A stretch of DNA of 64,000 nt, from assembly GCA_009829735.1 (NCBI GenBank), contig CM020618.1, positions 35,812,894 through 35,876,893 on the forward strand, read 5' to 3'. The notes beneath the pieces were generated by a model, which saw only the letters and a list, made by a program, of their open reading frames with translations, did no database searches and was not told where the DNA came from. Of this stretch, positions 51,505 through 62,311 are shown in pieces; within the stretch, counting starts at the first letter, position 1, and every line of letters starts with the position of its first letter. This DNA is from Pyropia yezoensis (taxonomy: Eukaryota > Rhodophyta > Bangiophyceae > Bangiales > Bangiaceae). The position numbers and the translations under genes were made by a program.

Positions 51505-52639
51505 CTTTTCGAGCTGCATTGTGTCCTTTTGGTTGCCCGTACGTTTCACCGTGCTCAGCGTCTCCTCGCTCTTCGGTCTTTAGTGTACATTTGGTTATGG
51601 TATGTCGCTGTTTCGTAATGCTCTCGATCGGCGCTGTCGTGCTCTGACGGAGGTAATTCACGCTACTTACATACGCGCGCACTCTGTCAGCTTGGATATT
51701 CTGAGGGGGGCGGGGGCCGACCGCGCTCGTTGTCTGCAACTTTCTGCTTTGTTTTCTCTCTGTGTGCATGCTTTTTCTTGCTCAGTCCTCACGATGGTCG
51801 TCAACGCCGCGGTCGCTGGGATTGCCCTGGTGGCGGCGGCCGCGCAGCCCGCGTCGTGACTTCAGTGTGACGTCTCGCTCGCTTGTGAAGTGGCCGTCGC
51901 GCACGGTGGGCGCAGTGCAGGGCCACGCGGGTCACATGCTTTGCGTCGGTTCAATGCGGGTAAGCTCAGTATGTGCGATAGGGCAGGGCAGAGATGCACG
52001 TGCGGGGAACGTGCTGCACGCGGGCTACCTGTCGCAGGAGAGGGGAGACTGGGCGGGCCATGGCGGTGGTGGCGGCGCCCTGCCAACGGTCTGGAGGCCA
52101 CCGACGAACGCCCGGTGCTTTCTCTTCCCTGTGGATCGACTCCTCGTAGTGCGCAGTCTTTTTCGTTCAGCGTGCTTTGTGCATGATCTTGTGTTGTTCT
52201 CGTAGTCTTGTGCACTGGCTCTTGCATAGACCTCTCTTGACGGTCATTACTACTCGCATTACAGTGCGCCCGGCGCCCGCATTCTGCCGGCGCGACAATC
52301 GACACCCGGCATGCAATCTCGAGCGAGATCCAGTCGAATCTCCCCCGTCCAGGCGCAACGATTAGCGGCGCGCGCCGCGTTTGCCCGCTAGCGCGCGCGG
52401 AATACAACTGTTTGAGTCTAACTTCTTAGCAACAATTTCAACAATATTTCGACCATTAAGCACAATAATCCGCGAAACAGAATACAATCACTTTGCAATT
52501 CCGTCCGCGTTATTCTAATTTTCGTTTCAACAAGAGAGCACATCGCACGTCGTACTGACATTAGTAAGGTATAGCTTTAATAAGTAGGGTTTAGGAAGGG
52601 GTTCTTGTTCGCAGTTTGACACTTATGACTATTATGGTT

Positions 52640-54440
52640 TGAATGGGGCTCTCTCACGTTTTGACCTGGCGCTTGCGGGGGGTCTTGAGGCCTAAGAGCC
52701 TCCCAAGAGCCCCAACGAGATCCCGTCCAGAGCCACAATTGTTGATCCCCGACGATGGTGCTGGTGCTCGTGCTGTCCCTCCCACCGATGGCGAGAACGA
52801 CATTTCGCCGGCCGCGGACAAGAGCGGCCCCGCGCGCAAGCAATTTCGCTTCGTTACTGGCATGGAGCAAGCGTACGTTGCTGTTGACGAGCTGAACGAC
52901 TTTGTCTCTCTGTCTTGTTCCATTGGTCGCACACATCAGTATGATGAAACAGTGTGTGTGACGGTGTGTGTGTGAGTTCAATGTGCAGGAATGCCTACTG
53001 ACTGGAAGGTTTCCTGGTTGCTACAGTACTGGCGCTTACATTTGTCATTCAAGCGATCATACACTATGTACTGCTGTCCGCGGCTTTTTGGTATACCCAC
53101 AGGCAAGCCAAGCTCTCTTTTTTCTGGCCGGGGCGCAAGGGTCTCAGTGTCGCGGACCCCCCTCGCGCACCAGTCCTTCCTGGACCATGTGAAGGGGATG
53201 AAGGCAGCTCCGAGGGTCGGGCAGCAGCCAGAAAAGTCCTGGTTGGTGATGATGACCCTCCTGGCGGCTCATCTGCCTCCCCGTCACCGCGCCAGCCTGC
53301 TCGGCGCAAGAGGCTGCGTGATCAGATGGTCGCCGCAGTGGCGCTGGAGAGGGCTGCGAAGCTGGTGTGGTACGTGGACGGTCGGTCTGTCCCCGTCGCC
53401 CCTCCGGAGTGGGACGGGCATGGTGCTTTTGGGACTCTCTGCGCCCATATTGCGGCCCAGAACAGCTTCGTGTCTGCCGCCGCCGCCCAAGAAGCGGCAA
53501 GCGCGATGGCGCTGGCGGCTGAGAGGATGGTGGGTCCTGGTGCTCCTACAAAGCTCCAGAAGCGCTCGATGCCACCCAGCACGCTGAACACGCGCAGTAG
53601 GTGCACCTGTGCTGCTGCACCAACCGTGACCCCCGCCGCTGCTGTCGCAGCGGCAGCTGATGGCCTACTGGGTGACAGCCAAAAGTTTGAAGACGACGAC
53701 GAGGAAGCCCCCGCTCTGGCGCCCCCCCCCGCCCCCGCCTCTGCCAATGAGGACGACGTGTCCTTCGTGCCGGTCAAGCTGCCTGCCCCGCCCGCGGGGC
53801 GCACGCGCCCGTCCCTGCCACGGTCCAGCAAGGGGAAGACCGCCCACAGCACCAACCCAAAGCCACCTATCGAGCTCCTGCGCAGCAGGCTCATGAAGCA
53901 GATGCACGCCGACCTACTGGCGCCCAGTCGGAACGACCTCGCGTACGTCGCGCGATCGGTGCACGCCGAGTATCTCCGGGACGTGATAGTGTCGGTCACG
54001 AGGATAAGCCCCTCGGACGCTGAGAACCTGTTGAAGGCACAGTACAATGTGCCCCCGGTTAACAAGACTGACAGTCCGACTCCATTCCGTCTGAAGCAGT
54101 AGCTGGGTAAGACAATGAACAACGTAAACTGCAGCCTACGCAGTGCATCTTGCGCGCGTGGGCGAAGGCTACTGAGTATGACGGTTCCCAGGAGCAGGCG
54201 CAGTCCTTCTTGGACGGCCGCAACTACATAAAGGTCCAGTGGGGAGGCGCGGCATTGTGGTGGCTTTCCTGACCACCATCACCCACTGCTCGGCGGAACC
54301 TGAAGATTTCACTTTCCCTGACGGTCCAGACGGTGAGGTGCTGCTTCGCTCGTTCTTGGCCACGCTGGCGTTCGTTTTCAGTAAGGTGCGTTGCCGGGAG
54401 GACATCACGTGGGACTTTTGACTGTGCCGTGCCAGGCGAG
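52640..54440 (+). pseudogene. Fragmented multi-part coding region, hypothetical gene C
   Basis: Coding-like blocks include FVTGMEQAYVAVDELNDFVS (about 52850-52910) and a longer one from about 53180 to 54102 with SPSPRQPARRKRLRDQMVAA, ALERAAKLVWYVDGRSVPVA, GAFGTLCAHIAAQNSF, a Pro/Ser linker and helical C-terminal PIELLRSRLMKQMHADLLAP and VHAEYLRDVIVSVTRISPSD. Another block at 54130-54400 reads CILRAWAKATEYDGSQEQAQ then FLDGRNYIKVQWGG and, in another phase, EPEDFTFPDGPDGEVLLRSF. The longest intact frame is 53326-54102. Structure suggests either introns or decay. Function unknown. Confidence 0.4.
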
Positions 54441-54872
54441 TACGGTTCCATCTCCCCAACACCAGTGCCCTTTGGGCACCGTGTACCGACATTGGCGTTC
54501 TGTGTTGCTCAGTCTTATGTTGCGCGGCTGGTGTGGTGTCCATGATGGATGATCTGGGTGTGGTATCCATCTCGTCCGGCGTTTGGTCGTGCTTCTCTTC
54601 TGGCTCTCAGATTCGCATGCCCTTGGAAGCCGACTGCCTGAACCCGACCGCTGCAGGAAAGTGGGCCAGTGACGCGACACTACATCGGGGCGTGCTTGTT
54701 GCCGGTCGGGTCGTGTGGGCGTCTGAGCTGAGGTATCTCCATGTAGAGGTGGACGAGGCTACTGAGCAGTGGATCCAAATCTTTCAAGACTAATCATGGG
54801 GACAATGACAGGGCGACCATCTCGAACGCGCCGACTGCAGTAGGCCAATCGAAGCTCACTCTCGGTGCCAAC

Positions 54873-55742
54873 GTGGATGCGTTGACAGAGGACGAGCCGA
54901 TTGCTCCAGAGGAGCTTACCGAGCTGAGATACGGGGTCAGCAAGAGGGTAGCCGACCGCAAGGCCGCCATCTCCGCCGCTGTCGTCGACTTGGCTTCAAA
55001 CGAGCCTCCCGAGGATGGGGACGAGGGTCCGACCGCGGGTGCAGGCGCGGCTGGGTCCCCTGATGACGTCGACGCGCCAGAGGGGCCTCGTGGTGGTGCT
55101 GGTGGTGACGTCGACGATGCGCAAGAGGGTGCCGGTGCTGATGCCGGTGATGATGGTGCGGCGGGTGGCGGTGCTGGTGCTGGCGCCGACGATGTGCAAG
55201 AGGGAGCTAGTGCCGATGTCGGCGGCGACGGTGCGGCGGGTGGCGGTGCTGGTCTTGCCGCCGATGATGTGCAAGAGGGAGCTGGTGCCGATGTCGGCGG
55301 CGACGGTGCGGCGGGTGGCGGTGCTGATGATGTGCAAGAGGGAGCTGGTGCCGATGTCGGCGGCGACGGTGCGGCGGGTGGCGGTGCTGGTCCTGGCGCC
55401 GACAATGTGCAAGAGGGAGCTGGTGTTGACGTCGGCGGCGACGGTTCTGCGCCTAGTGCTGGGGCGAGCGGCAGTGGAAAGGACGAGCGTTGGTCGGTCG
55501 GGGGTAGCGGGGCCGGCCGCGGCGGGCTGGAGGTGCCCCCAGCGTTCACGGCGGCGTCCGCCCGTCGCCATCAGACGGCGGCCAGCGTCGTACGGTCGAG
55601 GGTGGAGGGGCCGTCCGCGGCGGCGTCCGCCTGTTGCAGCCGGGCGGCGGCGCCCGCCCATCGCAACCGGGCGGCGGCGCCCGCCCGCCACCCACCGGCA
55701 GCGTCCGTCCGTCGCCTACTGGCGGCAAGCGCCAGATGGTAG
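54873..55742 (+). CDS. Acidic repeat-containing ORF, hypothetical gene D
   Basis: Frame beginning MDALTEDEPIAPEELTELRY and GVSKRVADRKAAISAAVVDL, then an acidic region built of about four to five copies of a 25-residue unit (ADDVQEGASADVGGDGAAGG plus GAGLA). It ends in an Ala/Arg/Ser tail that looks like a shadow phase. The start is plausible but upstream coding-like sequence in the same stretch suggests this is the 3' part of a larger broken gene. No domain recognised. Confidence 0.35.
   Translation: MDALTEDEPIAPEELTELRYGVSKRVADRKAAISAAVVDLASNEPPEDGDEGPTAGAGAAGSPDDVDAPEGPRGGAGGDVDDAQEGAGADAGDDGAAGGGAGAGADDVQEGASADVGGDGAAGGGAGLAADDVQEGAGADVGGDGAAGGGADDVQEGAGADVGGDGAAGGGAGPGADNVQEGAGVDVGGDGSAPSAGASGSGKDERWSVGGSGAGRGGLEVPPAFTAASARRHQTAASVVRSRVEGPSAAASACCSRAAAPAHRNRAAAPARHPPAASVRRLLAASARW
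55110..55445 (+). repeat. 75-bp coding tandem repeat
   Basis: About four units of 75 bp (one shortened to about 60) contain GATGTGCAAGAGGGAGCT, GGTGCCGATGTCGGCGGCG and ACGGTGCGGCGGGTGGCGG. The period is a multiple of three and keeps one frame open, encoding an acidic Gly/Ala repeat. Confidence 0.8.
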
Positions 55743-56639
55743 GGGGTGTAGCGGCCGGTGGAAGCAACCCCGCGTCGCCTGCGGGTCGCGGTGGCGGCGG
55801 CGGAAGGCGTCGGACGATCCGGGGTGGGTTCGACGGCCGCGGCAGCCGCCAGTCGCCAACTGGTCGCAGCGGCAAGCGCACGCTCTTGGAGGCTGCTGTC
55901 GGCGACGGCGCCTCTACCCTCCCACCCTCCGTGGGAGGCGCCGGCAGCAGGCATCCTATGCTCGCGGGCGGGGGCCGTGGAGGGGCCCGTGGAGGCGGCA
56001 GCGGTGGTGGTGGGAAGCTTCAGCTCGTAGTGGTGGGCGGCGGCAGCGCTGGCGCCGGCGCCAGCAGTTGTTGAGGCGCTCCTCCAGCTGTGGGGACAGG
56101 GGGCCCCGTCAGCAGCAGCAGCCGCGACGCACCCAGCTCGGGAAGTAGCTTGGGGGGGCCAAGCACGCCATCTGCTGGATCTTGGAGTTATTTTCCTCAT
56201 CGTCTGGGCGCTGGGATCGGACGCGTCCCTTTCTCTGCTCGTGCCGCTTTTTCCCCTCGTTTCTCCCCTGGTCGTCCCCCTGTTCCCTCTGCGGTGGAAG
56301 AGGGCGTTCCTGCCGCGACGCGGAAGAGACCAAGGTCGTCGTGGGCGCGGCGCCGCGCCGTAGGAGCCCGGCAGGGTGACAGTCTGGAGTCAGACTCTGA
56401 GTCTTCAGCAGGGGACGAGGACAGTAGCTCATCGTAGCCCATCTTCTTCGTCGTCTTTGCGCCTCGGTCTGTTCTCTTTGCATGCTTCGTTCTATCGTGC
56501 TTTCAGTTATCTCCAGCGCGTGGGGTGTGCGTGTCTTGATCATCGATGATGGGATGCGGACGGGGGTGAGGTAGTGTATCATGGGGGGTGCCCGGGGGGG
56601 TGGGTGAGTAGGTGAGGGCGTCGTAATCCGTGCCTGCGG

Positions 56640-56860
56640 GTGGCCCTGGAGGGGGCCCATAGGTGCCCCTGGAGGCGCCATGAGAGGGGGCCCCAGGTGC
56701 GCATGAGAGTGCCTTAGGGGGGGGCCTCAGGTGCCCCTGGGGGCGCCATGGCGGGGGGGGCCAGGGTGCCCCTGGGGGCGCCATGGGGGGGGGGCCCAGG
56801 GTGCCCCTGGGGATGCCGTGGGGGTGCCTGGCAGGTGCCCCTGGGGGTGCCTGATAGTGT
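56640..56860. repeat. GGTGCCCCTGGGGGCGCC minisatellite
   Basis: Degenerate units of about 27-30 bp are built on AGGTGCCCCTGG(A/G)GGCGCCAT, about eight copies. Each unit is nearly self-complementary (GGTGCCCC ... GGGGGCGCC), so the array could form hairpins. No gene is associated. Confidence 0.7.
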
Positions 56861-57331
56861 ACAAGAATGCTTTGTTTCTTTGCCACGTACTGCCCCTAGC
56901 CGAGGTGACGTACAGACCACAGCCCCCTCCGACAGTCGTGTTTGAAAGCGTCTCTCCGCGCGGTGCGTATGTTGGCGGATGGCATCAACGTAGCGTTGAG
57001 GAGGCCGGACACGCTCCACGACCAGGCGAGGACACTCTGCGGCTTTCAGGTGGCCGTAAGTAGCTCTACAACTCCTTCTGGGGCGTGTGCTGGAGGTGCC
57101 TCGAGTGCACACATGTGCCACCACCCCCCCCCCAGACGTGCCAAAGAACGCCGGTTTTGGGTCTTACTGGGTGCTCCTGGGCGAATATTTCCTGTACTAG
57201 ATTGGAAGAACACTGTGGAAAACGGGGGTCAGTACACAGATATTCGCGGTCGCAATCTTGTACTGGGGGCCTTTTCAGCCGAAATGAAATCAATCTGGGG
57301 TTCGTGGTGCAACACGCCCCAGTAAGCCCCA

Positions 57332-57482
57332 CGCAGTGGGTCTAAAACCGAGTACCTACATTTCCGTGCAAGACGGCCCTCAGGGGGTCGTGAGGGCCTG
57401 CTTACAGAAGCCGACCCTCCCACAGAGGCCGTAAAGGCCATCTTACACGGAAATGTAGGTACTCGGTCTTAGACCCACTGCG
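57332..57482. mobile_element. 151-bp MITE with long TIRs
   Basis: CGCAGTGGGTCTAAAACCGA and on to TACATTTCCGTG at the left is mirrored by CACGGAAATGTAGGTACTCG and on to CCACTGCG at the right, about 40 paired bases with few mismatches. The triplet CCA flanks both sides (57329-57331 and 57483-57485), a possible 3-bp target duplication. The 65-bp interior has no ORF. This fits a small non-autonomous DNA element. Confidence 0.78.
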
Positions 57483-58347
57483 CCAGTACAAGTGGTACGT
57501 CTTCGCGACGATCCACTTGATACAAGCAGATGTAAAATGCCTTGAACAGAATGTCACGGTATGTCCACGCACCCCACCATTGCCGTCCAGCCAACGATGA
57601 GGACGCATCGACCGGCATTCCCCTCGGCACGACGTTGGCCCGCAAACCGTTCGCTGCTGTGAGCCTGCTGTCGCGCACCGCCCTTCGTCGGCGGTCAGCC
57701 CCCGGTCACCACACCGCTACCCCCTCCGCCCCCGACATCTTTCCTTTCCCCCCTGCCCGCCCTGCCTTCAAGACGCTTTCTTCTTTGGCGTTTCATTCCC
57801 CCGCGCTTTGCAGTCTCCTTCCAGGTCTCTGACACTGCGGAAGACGCCCCTTGTGTGTGTGCCCCCGGTCCCCCTCCGTCCACGTTCCACGGACGGGCTG
57901 TGCGAGGCATCTAGCACTTGGGATTGGGTCGCGGAGGGGGCGGTTGGGGGGGGAGGGGGCGACAGGGTGTGGGCGGCGGGGCGGGGGGGGGTGCTCTTCA
58001 GCCACCCCACTGCTGGTCCTGTGCGTCTTCTACATTCTCTGCAGGTGCAGAACTGCTGCGATTCTGCCATTGCTGGTCTGGGTGACGCTGCGTGTAGTCC
58101 GACGCGGGTCTCGTTGCTATTTCTGTCCCGCCATCACGGGTTCCGCTGCTGCTGTCTGCGCCGCCGTCGCGGCCTTGCAGGTCGGTAGCCGCCGGCCGCC
58201 TGTTTTTTCTGCTTCCTTGGTAGTAGCGTTCACGACGTCACCCTCTACTCTCGAGCTTTCGCGCCCCTTCGGGCCGTCCTTCCGAGCGCCCTCGCGTGCC
58301 CCGCGCCTTCCCCGCGGCCAGCTGATACCGTGGCGGCGTGTGCCACC
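57483..58347. other. Upstream region of the nucleotide-sugar transporter
   Basis: No supported gene. The stretch from about 57700 on is rich in C/T on the plus strand (CCTTTCCCCCCTGCCCGCC), as expected for a promoter or 5' UTR of the following plus-strand gene. Confidence 0.4.
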
Positions 58348-59939
58348 ATGAGCGAACCCCCTGCCGCGGTCCCGCCCCGCACCCCCGCCCCCGTGGCCAG
58401 CGTCGGGCGCGCAGTGGCAGCATGTGCGCTGTACGGCACGTCCTCGGTGGCCATTACGTTTTTTAACAAGGCCGTCTTTTCCGTCTTCCACTTCCATTAC
58501 CCTGTGTTCATGACGCTTGTGCAGATCCTCTTCTGCCTGGCCGCTCTGCGCATCGCAAACGCTCTAGGATTGTACGTTTTTTTTTGGCGGTGGAAGTGCT
58601 TTCCAGTGGAAGGGACGTGGGCGGTTGCGCTTGTAGGGTATATTGCAGGTGGGGTGGGGGGAAGGGTGGATGGTACTGGGTAGGAGGGTTGGTGGGGACT
58701 TCGGAGGATGGGGAGGTGGCCGGGTGGTTGAGCGGGGCCCCGTAGCTGCAGTCTACCCTGGTGAGCTGCCATTGACGATGGTCTGGGTTTTGGTCGAAGT
58801 GGCTGCGGGTGGTGCGAGCATCTTGCCATGGAGGTCCCTGTGCGGCAGAGCTGGTTTCGGTGTGGCAACGGGGCTGGCGCGTGCCGACCTGTGGGGTCTG
58901 CTGTTCGTCATGTACGTTTTTTTAACCCTCCACGCCTCCCTTCGTGGGTCTCGTTGCCCTGGAGATCGTTTCTTGTCGTCGTCGTCTGTGGGTCATGTTG
59001 TCCGATGTACGCTCTTTCCTTGCATCCCTTACCCCTCCCCATAGTTTGAAGCTCCCTCCTGTGACCAAGGAACTGGCCATCACTGTCTTCCCACTAGCCT
59101 TTTTTTGGTGGCTTTACGCTGTCACTGGTCTGGTTGCCCTGCGCTACCTGACCATCCCCATGTTTTCTACCCTCCGTAAGTTCACGAGCCTGGTCGTCCT
59201 CGTCGGGGAGACCCTCATTCTGCGCAAGCGCTCCCCCCCGTCTGTGTGGCTGTCAGTGCTGCTCATTGTCGCGGGTGGCTGCTTGGCTGGCGCCACAGAC
59301 CGTTCCGCCTCAGCTATTGGCTACCTCCTCGTGGGCATTTGCTGTGTTGCCACTGCCGCCTACCTGGTGCTGATTGTACGCGTCGGTGCGTCGTCGGGCC
59401 TTGACTCGGTAGGAATGCTGTACTACAACAACCTCCTTTCGCTGCCGCTCGTATTGTCCTTCCTCGCTGTCGGCACTTCTGAGCTGCGCTTCGTCCGGTC
59501 CTTCCCGTCGTTGAGTAGTCCCACGTTTTGGGGGGTATTTGGGGCGTCCTCTGCGCTGGCTACGGTCCTCAACTTCAGTGTCTTCTTTTGCACGAATGTC
59601 AATTCGCCGCTCGCCACCACTGTCACGGGGCAGGTCAAGGATATGGTGACCATCTCGGTGGGCTCCTTTGCGTTTGGCGACGTCACCTTGACGCCGCCCA
59701 ATGTGGCGGGTCTGTTGCTGAGCATACTTGGCTCGGCACTCTTTTGTGGAGTCAAGCACGTCATCTCGTTGCGGACGCGGCGTCTGGCGGCGGCTGAGGC
59801 CAAGGTGGTAGCCATGGAGAGTGTCGGGGCAGACGCCGCCCCTACCACGCTCACGATCGCCACTGTTAGAACGGGAGGGGGCGGAGGGGGGGGTGGAGGG
59901 CGTCACGGCCTGCGCAATCAAAGTGGGGGGGGGACATAA
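58348..59939 (+). CDS. Nucleotide-sugar transporter (SLC35/GONST-like), one intron
   Basis: Exon 1 58348-58571 starts in a strong context (GCCACCATGAGC) and ends ALYGTSSVAITFFNKAVF ... LRIANALG. The intron 58572-59044 begins GTACGTTTTT and ends CCCCATAG. Exon 2 59045-59939 restores the frame across a split Phe codon and continues TKELAITVFPLAFFWWLYAV, TIPMFSTLRKFTSLVVLVGE, the family motif MLYYNNLLSLPLVLSF, and TTVTGQVKDMVTISVGSFAF. Joined length is 372 residues with about ten hydrophobic helices, typical for drug/metabolite-superfamily nucleotide-sugar transporters (GDP-mannose, UDP-GlcNAc or UDP-glucose type) that feed Golgi glycosylation by antiport with NMP. The C-terminus ends in a Gly run and polar tail. 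The substrate cannot be assigned. The intron contains a second GTACGTTTTTT at 58912, a possible alternative donor. Confidence 0.88.
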
Positions 59940-60686
59940 GAGAAAAAGCACAGAGAACGGAAAGGGGCATGAGAAGAGCGCCGAAAGAGAAGGGGCCTTG
60001 TGGGTTTCACCCCACGACGCCACCCGTGTCCAATCCTCCGGCGGCATCCCAAACGGCAGACCCGTTTCGTGTACACCCGGCAAGAACGCAACAGAGGAGA
60101 TCGCGGGGCGCAAGGTGGGAGGAACTGGGACGTCTGGGGCGCCCATAGCGGCCACTTGGGGGCAACGGGTGTGTCTGCCGTGGTGGCAGCTGTCAGTGAC
60201 GGCGCTCCAACAGCCGAGGCACTCAGCGCGGGCTGTGGGTCGCGCCCATCCATACGGCATGTTTCATGGCTCGCTGTATGCTGAGACGCGCGGGACACCG
60301 GTGAAGAAAACCCTCGCTGATGTCAGGCATGGAGGCAGCCGCGAAACTCCTCGGGTTGCGCCGCCAGGGGGGGGGGGAGGGCGCGGCCCCACTGGGTAAG
60401 CCATCACAGTGGAGCCAAGGTGCACAAGCGGCCGCCGCCACTGATGCTGAGCGGAGTTTCCCATTTCCATCGCCCCGACGGGTGCAAGCGGTCTTGCAGG
60501 GCTGCTCTATCCAGGAGAGACGGGAAAAGTCTTGGAACCAAGAGACGCCGAGACAAAAAAAAAAAGCAAAACGAATGGCACGGACGGGCCGCTCACTCAA
60601 AACCCGCTGCCGGCAAAACCACGGCAAGCGACACAACACCCGTCGGCTGCGGCCCCCTTCCTATCCGCGGGTGGGATAGCCACTGC
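59940..60686. other. Intergenic between convergent genes
   Basis: Separates the transporter and cyclophilin genes, which converge here, so both 3' UTRs should lie in it. An A-run (60555-60565) and moderate complexity; no supported gene. Confidence 0.45.
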
Positions 60687-61850
60687 TTAGAGCTCGCCGC
60701 ACGAGTCGATCAGCACCTCGGCGTTCGGGCGATCGCCCGGCCCCGTCGGCGCCCCCTCAATGCTCTTGATGATGTCGTACCCGTCCGTGACGGTGCCAAA
60801 GACGGTGTGCTTCCCATCCAGCCACGGGCACGGCACGGTGGTGACGAAGAATTGCGAGCCGTTGGTGTTCGGCCCGGCGTTGGCCATCGACAGCAGCCCA
60901 ACGGTAGTGTGGGAGAGGTTGAAGTTCTCATCTGCAAACTTCTCGCCATAGATGGACTTGCCGCCCGTGCCGTTGCGGTTGGTGAAGTCACCGCCCCTGT
61001 GGAAACACAGCAGTCAATCGAGGGAGGAAGGAGCACATCATTGTGAACCAGACAAACTTACGCGGTTCACACAAACAGTGTTGAGTGGACGGTGGGTTAG
61101 TCTCGACCTTTTCGCCTCTCGGCTACGCTCTTGATAAGCGTCACCAGCCACGGGGAAACACGCACTTGAGGCCATGTGTCAATCACGGGCGACATCGAGA
61201 CGCAACGCGACAACGTACTGAATCATGAAGTTGGGGATAACGCGATGGAAGGGGGAGCCCGCGTAGCCAAAGCCCTTCTCGCCAGTGCAGAGCGCACGGA
61301 AGTTCTCCACCGTCTTGGGCCTGAAAATAGAAACACAGCCAGCGCCCGCAGAGAAAGAACACAATCGCGCATTGCGTGAGTGAGGCTGGACCGAATCAAA
61401 GATGGCTGCCAAACTCCACCTCTCTCCCACCACGCCACCAGGCAACACTGCTCTTCCGCACGACAAGGAAAGGCATGACACTCCCCACCAGTCGAATGCA
61501 AGCAAAAAGGAAAACACCTTACAAGACACGCCCTCTTCTCTTAGACCCCGCCGGACCGCCCCCATCACCCGCTCACCCGTCCTGCCCGCTCCCAACGACA
61601 ACAGGAAAACGTACACATCATCACCAAACAGACCAAAGGTGACGCGACCCTTGGGCTCCCCCCCGATGGTGATGTCAAAGTAGACGGTGTTGGTCACCGT
61701 TGGCGACGCTGCCATAGACAGCGACCGGGTGGCGGGGACGGCCGCACGGGCGGCGCGGGGCGGTGCGCGCCCCACGCCCGCCGAGCGGCACACAAAGGCA
61801 GAGCGGGCGGCGGAGATGCGGACGGCCGCGGCCGACGTGACAAACGCCAT
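60687..61850 (-). CDS. Cyclophilin-type peptidyl-prolyl isomerase, plastid-targeted, three exons
   Basis: Three exons on the minus strand: 61850-61615, 61320-61219 and 60996-60687. Introns start GTACGTTTTC and GTACGTTGTC and end in CAG. Joined length is 215 residues. The N-terminus [20 protein letters not shown] and on to ATRSLSMAA looks like a chloroplast transit peptide. The mature domain has [60 protein letters not shown] (catalytic Arg and the FMxQGGDF signature), [37 protein letters not shown] and [12 protein letters not shown]. All active-site residues expected of cyclophilin A-like enzymes are present, including the Trp that binds cyclosporin. It would catalyse proline isomerisation, probably in the plastid stroma or lumen. 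Confidence 0.95.
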
Positions 61851-62311
61851 GGTGAGCGTCGGGGGTGGACAGAGGGACTGGTGGTGTGGTGAGCAGGGAT
61901 ACGAGCGGGAAGGATTAGTTGGGCTGGTAACAAAGAAACAACAGGTTGCCAGGAGAGGGTCAGGAGGGAGCGCGGGATCGTGGTGGACGTAGGGCCGAGG
62001 CTGTTGGCTGGACGTGATACGGCAGTGCGATCGCGGCGGATCAGCCACAGGAGATTTCTTTTGTCGTGGCCGCGCATCGAATCTGGCGTGGCGACCGACT
62101 CGATCGGAGAGATGTGCACTGAAGAGGACTGGTGGCAGGACACATCCACGCGTCTCGCCCCTCCTCGACAGCTCCTGTGCGAAGGCACTGTGCGGCGTGC
62201 GGCATATACAGTACCCACGGGGGTGTATCAGCCAACCCCTCCCCTCACCCCCCAGCGCGGTGCGCGCGCCGGCAGAGGCCCGCTCTCCTACCCCTCTCCT
62301 CCTCACCTCGT
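61851..62311. other. Promoter region of the cyclophilin gene
   Basis: Upstream of the minus-strand cyclophilin and downstream of the next minus-strand gene. Contains ATATACAGTACCC at about 62207, a variant of the TGTACAGTA motif seen in two other intergenic regions. No ORF of note. Confidence 0.4.

Noticed and set aside
61090-61135. U2-snRNA-like string (CTCGACCTTTTCGCCTCTCGG) in a cyclophilin intron
   Set aside because: The order and downstream branch-site-pairing region do not match U2. Likely coincidence.
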